DNA of 64,000 bases from JAUNSR01 sp036655355 (GTDB taxonomy: Bacteria > Bacteroidota > Bacteroidia > Bacteroidales > JAUNSR01): contig JAVVQG010000002.1 of the NCBI GenBank assembly GCA_036655355.1, forward strand, positions 62,001 through 126,000, read 5' to 3'. Shown piece after piece: positions 60,756-64,000 of this stretch. The translations under genes and the position numbers were made by a program. Under the pieces are notes generated by a model. It did no database searches. It had not been told where the DNA came from and was given only the letters and a program-made list of their open reading frames with translations. Every line of letters begins with the position of its first letter. The first letter of the stretch is position 1.

Positions 60756-61382
60756 ATGGAGTTAATCGAGAAATATTTCCCGAACTTGACGGAAACGCAG
60801 AAAAAACAGTTTGATGCACTATATGATCTTTACGTGGATTGGAATTCCAAGATCAACGTAATTTCCAGAAAAGACATTGAAAACCTATACCTTCACCATG
60901 TATTGCATTCCTTGGGAATCGCAAAGGTGATTACTTTCAAACCTGGTTCTACGTTGATGGATGTGGGTACCGGAGGCGGTTTTCCTGGAATTCCATTGGC
61001 AATCATGTTCCCCGAATGTCAGTTTCACTTGGTAGACCGAATCGGAAAGAAAGTAAAGGTTGCGCAAGAAGTAGCCAATGCAATCGGACTAACAAACGTA
61101 ACTTTCCGTCATTGTGGCGTTGAGGAGGAGAAAACGAAATATGATTTCGTAGTAAGTCGTGCCGTGATGCCTTTGATGGATCTAGTAAAACTTGTACGGA
61201 AGAATATTAAGAAAGAACAAATGAATGGCCTACCGAACGGCTTAATCTGCCTGAAAGGCGGTGAGTTACAGCATGAGGTGATGCCTGTGAAGAACAACGC
61301 CATCCTGTTTGATCTGAGCGATTATTTCGAAGAGGATTTTTTCGAAACAAAAAAAGCAGTATTCGTTCAGTTGAACGGTTAA
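60756..61382 (+). CDS. rsmG: 16S rRNA (guanine-N7) methyltransferase
   Basis: Methylates G527 of 16S rRNA using SAM. The 208-residue protein from the ATG at 60756 (MELIEKYFPN) has the SAM-binding motif MDVGTGGGFPGIPLAI (about 72-87), LVDRIGKK and FVVSRAV. The longer frame upstream would overlap the DUF3298 gene. Full length for the family (also called GidB). Loss of this gene gives low-level streptomycin resistance in other bacteria. Confidence 0.94.
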   Translation: MELIEKYFPNLTETQKKQFDALYDLYVDWNSKINVISRKDIENLYLHHVLHSLGIAKVITFKPGSTLMDVGTGGGFPGIPLAIMFPECQFHLVDRIGKKVKVAQEVANAIGLTNVTFRHCGVEEEKTKYDFVVSRAVMPLMDLVKLVRKNIKKEQMNGLPNGLICLKGGELQHEVMPVKNNAILFDLSDYFEEDFFETKKAVFVQLNG

Positions 61383-61496
61383 TACATTTATATATCCTCT
61401 ATTTTTAACAGCATGGTAAATGCGCCACGCTATACCGCGAATGAGGTAACTCCTCTTTAGGCGAGTGATGGCGATTTCATTTATAACGGATAAACT

Positions 61497-62138
61497 ATGA
61501 TCGTAAAAAAATTCCCTTTTAACCCGTTTCCCGTAAATACGTATGTGATTCACGATGAGGCGACCAAAGAGTGTGCAATCATCGATCCGGGATGTTATTG
61601 GGCCGAAGAAAAAGAAGAGTTGAAAGATTATATCGAAAAAAACAACCTCAAGGTGAAACACCTGCTTCTTACGCACCTTCATCTGGATCATGCGCTTGCT
61701 GTTCCATTCGTAGCCAATACGTTCAACGTACCTTTCTCGGCTAATAAAAAAGATGAATTTCTTTTGGAAAACGGTGTGAAACAGGCTGCACAGTATGGGC
61801 TGCGATTGGAAGACGCTCCTATTCCGGTGGCACAACCGCTTCAAGAGGGCGATAGGATAAAACTCGGTGATACGGAACTGAACGTAATGGAAGTGCCGGG
61901 ACATTCTCCGGGCAGCGTCGTATTCTACAATGAAAAAGAACATAAGATCTTCGTTGGCGACGTTCTCTTCTTGGGAAGCATCGGCCGTACCGATCTACCG
62001 GGAGGAAATTACGAACAACTTATCTCGGGCATACGGAGCAAATTACTCACCTTACCCGATAATACGGTGGTTTATTCCGGACACGGTCCGGAAACGAATA
62101 TCGGATATGAACGGATAAATAATCCGTTTTTACGATAA
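61497..62138 (+). CDS. Metallo-beta-lactamase-fold hydrolase (glyoxalase II-like)
   Basis: A 213-residue MBL-fold enzyme with metal ligands in THLHLDHAL (about 60-68), GHSPGS (about 137) and the later Asp in FVGDVLF and His in SGHGP. This resembles the YcbL/GloB-like group that hydrolyses thioesters such as S-lactoylglutathione or sulfur carriers, but the exact substrate is not predictable. It lies 114 bp after rsmG. Confidence 0.87.
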   Translation: MIVKKFPFNPFPVNTYVIHDEATKECAIIDPGCYWAEEKEELKDYIEKNNLKVKHLLLTHLHLDHALAVPFVANTFNVPFSANKKDEFLLENGVKQAAQYGLRLEDAPIPVAQPLQEGDRIKLGDTELNVMEVPGHSPGSVVFYNEKEHKIFVGDVLFLGSIGRTDLPGGNYEQLISGIRSKLLTLPDNTVVYSGHGPETNIGYERINNPFLR

Positions 62139-62166
62139 TCACTCCAAAAAACATACTCCAATATAT

Positions 62167-62230
62167 GAGGTTGGATTAAAGTACTTTATTATATTTGTTA
62201 GCACGAATATAGAGGCTTTAATCCAACCTC
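62167..62230 (+). terminator. Terminator with a 34-nt loop containing a promoter box
   Basis: GAGGTTGGATTAAAG pairs perfectly with CTTTAATCCAACCTC and is followed by TTTTTTG. The loop contains TATATTTG (62190-62197). Confidence 0.8.
62190..62197 (+). promoter_or_regulatory. Putative -7 box of gcvP inside the terminator loop
   Basis: TATATTTG matches TAnnTTTG; transcription from it would leave only the right arm of the hairpin in the gcvP leader. The GTTG at 62170 is too close (16 bp) for a standard -33. Confidence 0.45.
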
Positions 62231-62277
62231 TTTTTTGTTTGATTCCTATTTATACCTTATATAATACCACAATTACG

Positions 62278-64000
62278 ATGGATACACAAAATCTTGCACC
62301 TCGCCATATCGGCATTTCTGAGGAAGAGAGCAAAGTAATGCTCTGCGAAGTGGGCGCCTCATCGCTCGACGAGTTAATCAAACAAACCATTCCGGAAAAC
62401 ATCCTGCTGAAAGAACCGATGGATCTCCCGGAACCGCTATCGGAAAGAGCTTATGCGGAACATATCAATTTTTTGGCTTCCAAGAACCAAGTATTCACAA
62501 GCTACATCGGACAAGGCTGGTACGATACCTCAACACCTGCCGTTATCCTTCGTAACGTATTTGAAAACCCCGTATGGTACACCTCATACACACCGTATCA
62601 GGCAGAAGTATCACAGGGACGTCTTGAAGCGCTTATGAATTTTCAGACCATGGTGTCTGATCTGACCGGACTGGAACTGGCGAATTGCTCTTTACTGGAC
62701 GAAGCGACAGCGGGAGCGGAAGCCGCCACGATGATGTTTAACCTCCGCAGCCGCGAACAAATCAAGGCAGGTGCCAATAAGTTGTTCGTAGATAAGAAAG
62801 TATTCCGTCAAACATTGGCTGTTATCCATACCCGCATGATCCCACAGGGTATTGAGATCGTAACAGGTGATTACAACACCTTCGTGTTTACTCCGGAAGT
62901 ATTTGGAGCAATCATCCAATATCCGGATGCATCGGGTAGCGTACATAATTACCGCAACTTCGTCAAAAACGCTCACGATCACAACGCCAAGGTGGCCGTC
63001 GCCGCAGATATACTTAGCTTGGCAATTCTGACTCCTCCGGGAGAATGGGATGCCGACATCTGCTTTGGAAGCACCCAACGCATGGGTATTCCGATGTTCT
63101 ACGGAGGTCCTTCTGCCGCGTTCTTTGCCACACGCGATGCATTCAAACGCAATATGCCGGGACGAATCATCGGTTACTCAAAAGATGCTTACGGTAAAAC
63201 GGCTCTACGCATGGCGTTACAAACCCGTGAGCAACACATCAAACGCGAAAAAGCAACCTCCAACATCTGTACCGCACAGGCACTCTTGGCTTCTATGGCC
63301 GGTTTCTATGCGGTATACATGGGCCCGGAGGGAATCCGATCTATCGCGCAACGAATTCACGGATACGCCGTATCGTTGTCTAAAGAGCTTACGCGACTCG
63401 GATACATGCAACTCAATCCGGTTTTCTTCGATACCCTTTGCATCGCACTTCCTGAAAACGTTTCAAGAAAGGTGCTTGAACGAAAAGCGCTCGAAGAACA
63501 GGTTAATCTGTTTTATGCGCCGAACGGCACGATTGGAATCAGCCTCGACGAGACGACTACCGAAGAAGACCTGCAGACATTGCTGCGGATCTTTGCCGAA
63601 GCGAACGCCAAGACACCCGGTACGGAGCCGCTCTCTGTCAACGAAGACATCATTCCTGAAGACTTGAAAAGGGAGTCTACCTTCATGCAACAAGGAGTTT
63701 TCAACGCTTATCATACGGAAACGGAGATGATGCGTTACATCAAAATGCTCGAAAGAAGAGACATCTCTTTGGCTCATTCAATGATTCCGCTGGGATCTTG
63801 TACGATGAAACTCAATGCTGCATCGGAACTTATTCCGCTGAACGATATGCGTTGGGGAGCGATTCATCCAATGGCCCCTGCCGATCAGGTTCGCGGTTAT
63901 CGCGAGTTAATCCATAACTTAAAGAATTACCTGTGCGTGATCACCGGAATGGATGATGCCAGTCTGCAACCGAATTCCGGTGCGGCAGGGGAATATGCCG
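62278..64000 (+). CDS. gcvP: Glycine dehydrogenase (P-protein of the glycine cleavage system), partial
   Basis: Decarboxylates glycine and passes the aminomethyl group to the H-protein lipoyl arm. About 574 codons are in the window; the gene continues past the right edge. The start at 62278 (MDTQNLAPRHIG) is typical. Recognisable parts are YTPYQAEVSQGRLEAL, LTGLELAN, the N-terminal PLP-fold region FGSTQRMGIPMFYGG, IPLGSCTMKLNAA and QPNSGAAGEYA at the edge. This indicates the long, fused two-half form. The PLP Lys would lie beyond the edge. Confidence 0.95.
   Translation, partial: MDTQNLAPRHIGISEEESKVMLCEVGASSLDELIKQTIPENILLKEPMDLPEPLSERAYAEHINFLASKNQVFTSYIGQGWYDTSTPAVILRNVFENPVWYTSYTPYQAEVSQGRLEALMNFQTMVSDLTGLELANCSLLDEATAGAEAATMMFNLRSREQIKAGANKLFVDKKVFRQTLAVIHTRMIPQGIEIVTGDYNTFVFTPEVFGAIIQYPDASGSVHNYRNFVKNAHDHNAKVAVAADILSLAILTPPGEWDADICFGSTQRMGIPMFYGGPSAAFFATRDAFKRNMPGRIIGYSKDAYGKTALRMALQTREQHIKREKATSNICTAQALLASMAGFYAVYMGPEGIRSIAQRIHGYAVSLSKELTRLGYMQLNPVFFDTLCIALPENVSRKVLERKALEEQVNLFYAPNGTIGISLDETTTEEDLQTLLRIFAEANAKTPGTEPLSVNEDIIPEDLKRESTFMQQGVFNAYHTETEMMRYIKMLERRDISLAHSMIPLGSCTMKLNAASELIPLNDMRWGAIHPMAPADQVRGYRELIHNLKNYLCVITGMDDASLQPNSGAAGEYA

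Overview
The window looks like a chromosomal segment from a member of the order Bacteroidales (phylum Bacteroidota), at roughly 43% GC by eye. Supporting signs are the TAnnTTTG promoter -7 boxes in front of many genes, the lipoproteins with a Cys lipobox, the ECF sigma/FecR/TonB-receptor signalling, the many glycoside hydrolases (GH20, GH33, GH92, GH97, GH109), a Bacteroides-type tryptophanase and the hisHAF-hisIE / ATPase / lysC gene order. I cannot name the genus. No phage, plasmid, insertion sequence, CRISPR array or rRNA operon was seen.

Left part (1-13.2 kb): a minus-strand biosynthetic run (TlpA-like lipoprotein, hisH, hisA, hisF, hisIE, FtsE-like ATPase, aspartokinase) is followed by tRNA-Asp. 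Then come three poorly conserved surface-protein genes (one BspA-type leucine-rich-repeat lipoprotein). Next is a minus-strand signalling operon: beta-barrel protein, ECF sigma factor with a hydrophobic tail, FecR anti-sigma and an STN-type TonB-dependent receptor.

Middle part (13.2-32 kb): a cation efflux gene and a DUF6377 sensor-regulator, a SusB-like GH97 alpha-glucosidase, an N-acetylhexosamine-kinase-like gene with a GH109 hydrolase, and a second nearly identical tRNA-Asp locus followed by an unusual 22-bp repeat array. A complete sialic-acid operon follows on the minus strand: GntR regulator, a fusion of Kelch mutarotase with a sodium-solute symporter, N-acetylneuraminate lyase, a sialidase-like protein and a GH33 sialidase. 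A FadR-type palindrome sits just upstream of the regulator. From 31.0 to 32.0 kb the sequence is decaying: a 51-codon class A beta-lactamase remnant and an internally deleted MATE gene flank an intact Crp-family regulator.

Right part (32-64 kb): mostly housekeeping and glycan genes. These include a DEAD-box helicase, a metallophosphoesterase/PQQ-propeller fusion, a MATE pump, GH20 hexosaminidase, an EamA transporter, phosphoglycolate phosphatase, GH92 mannosidase, tryptophanase, a YgiB/YgiC-like pair, an M13 peptidase, an ABC-F ATPase and cysK. A likely copper/metal operon (HYC_CC_PP-type protein, TonB receptor, HMA protein) follows, then rsmG, a metallo-hydrolase and the start of gcvP, which runs off the right edge.

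Functionally, the hydrolases GH33, GH20, GH109, GH92 and GH97, with the sialic-acid operon and a hexosamine kinase, suggest growth on host-type glycans (mucin or N-glycans). Tryptophanase and the glycine cleavage enzyme fit amino-acid fermentation.
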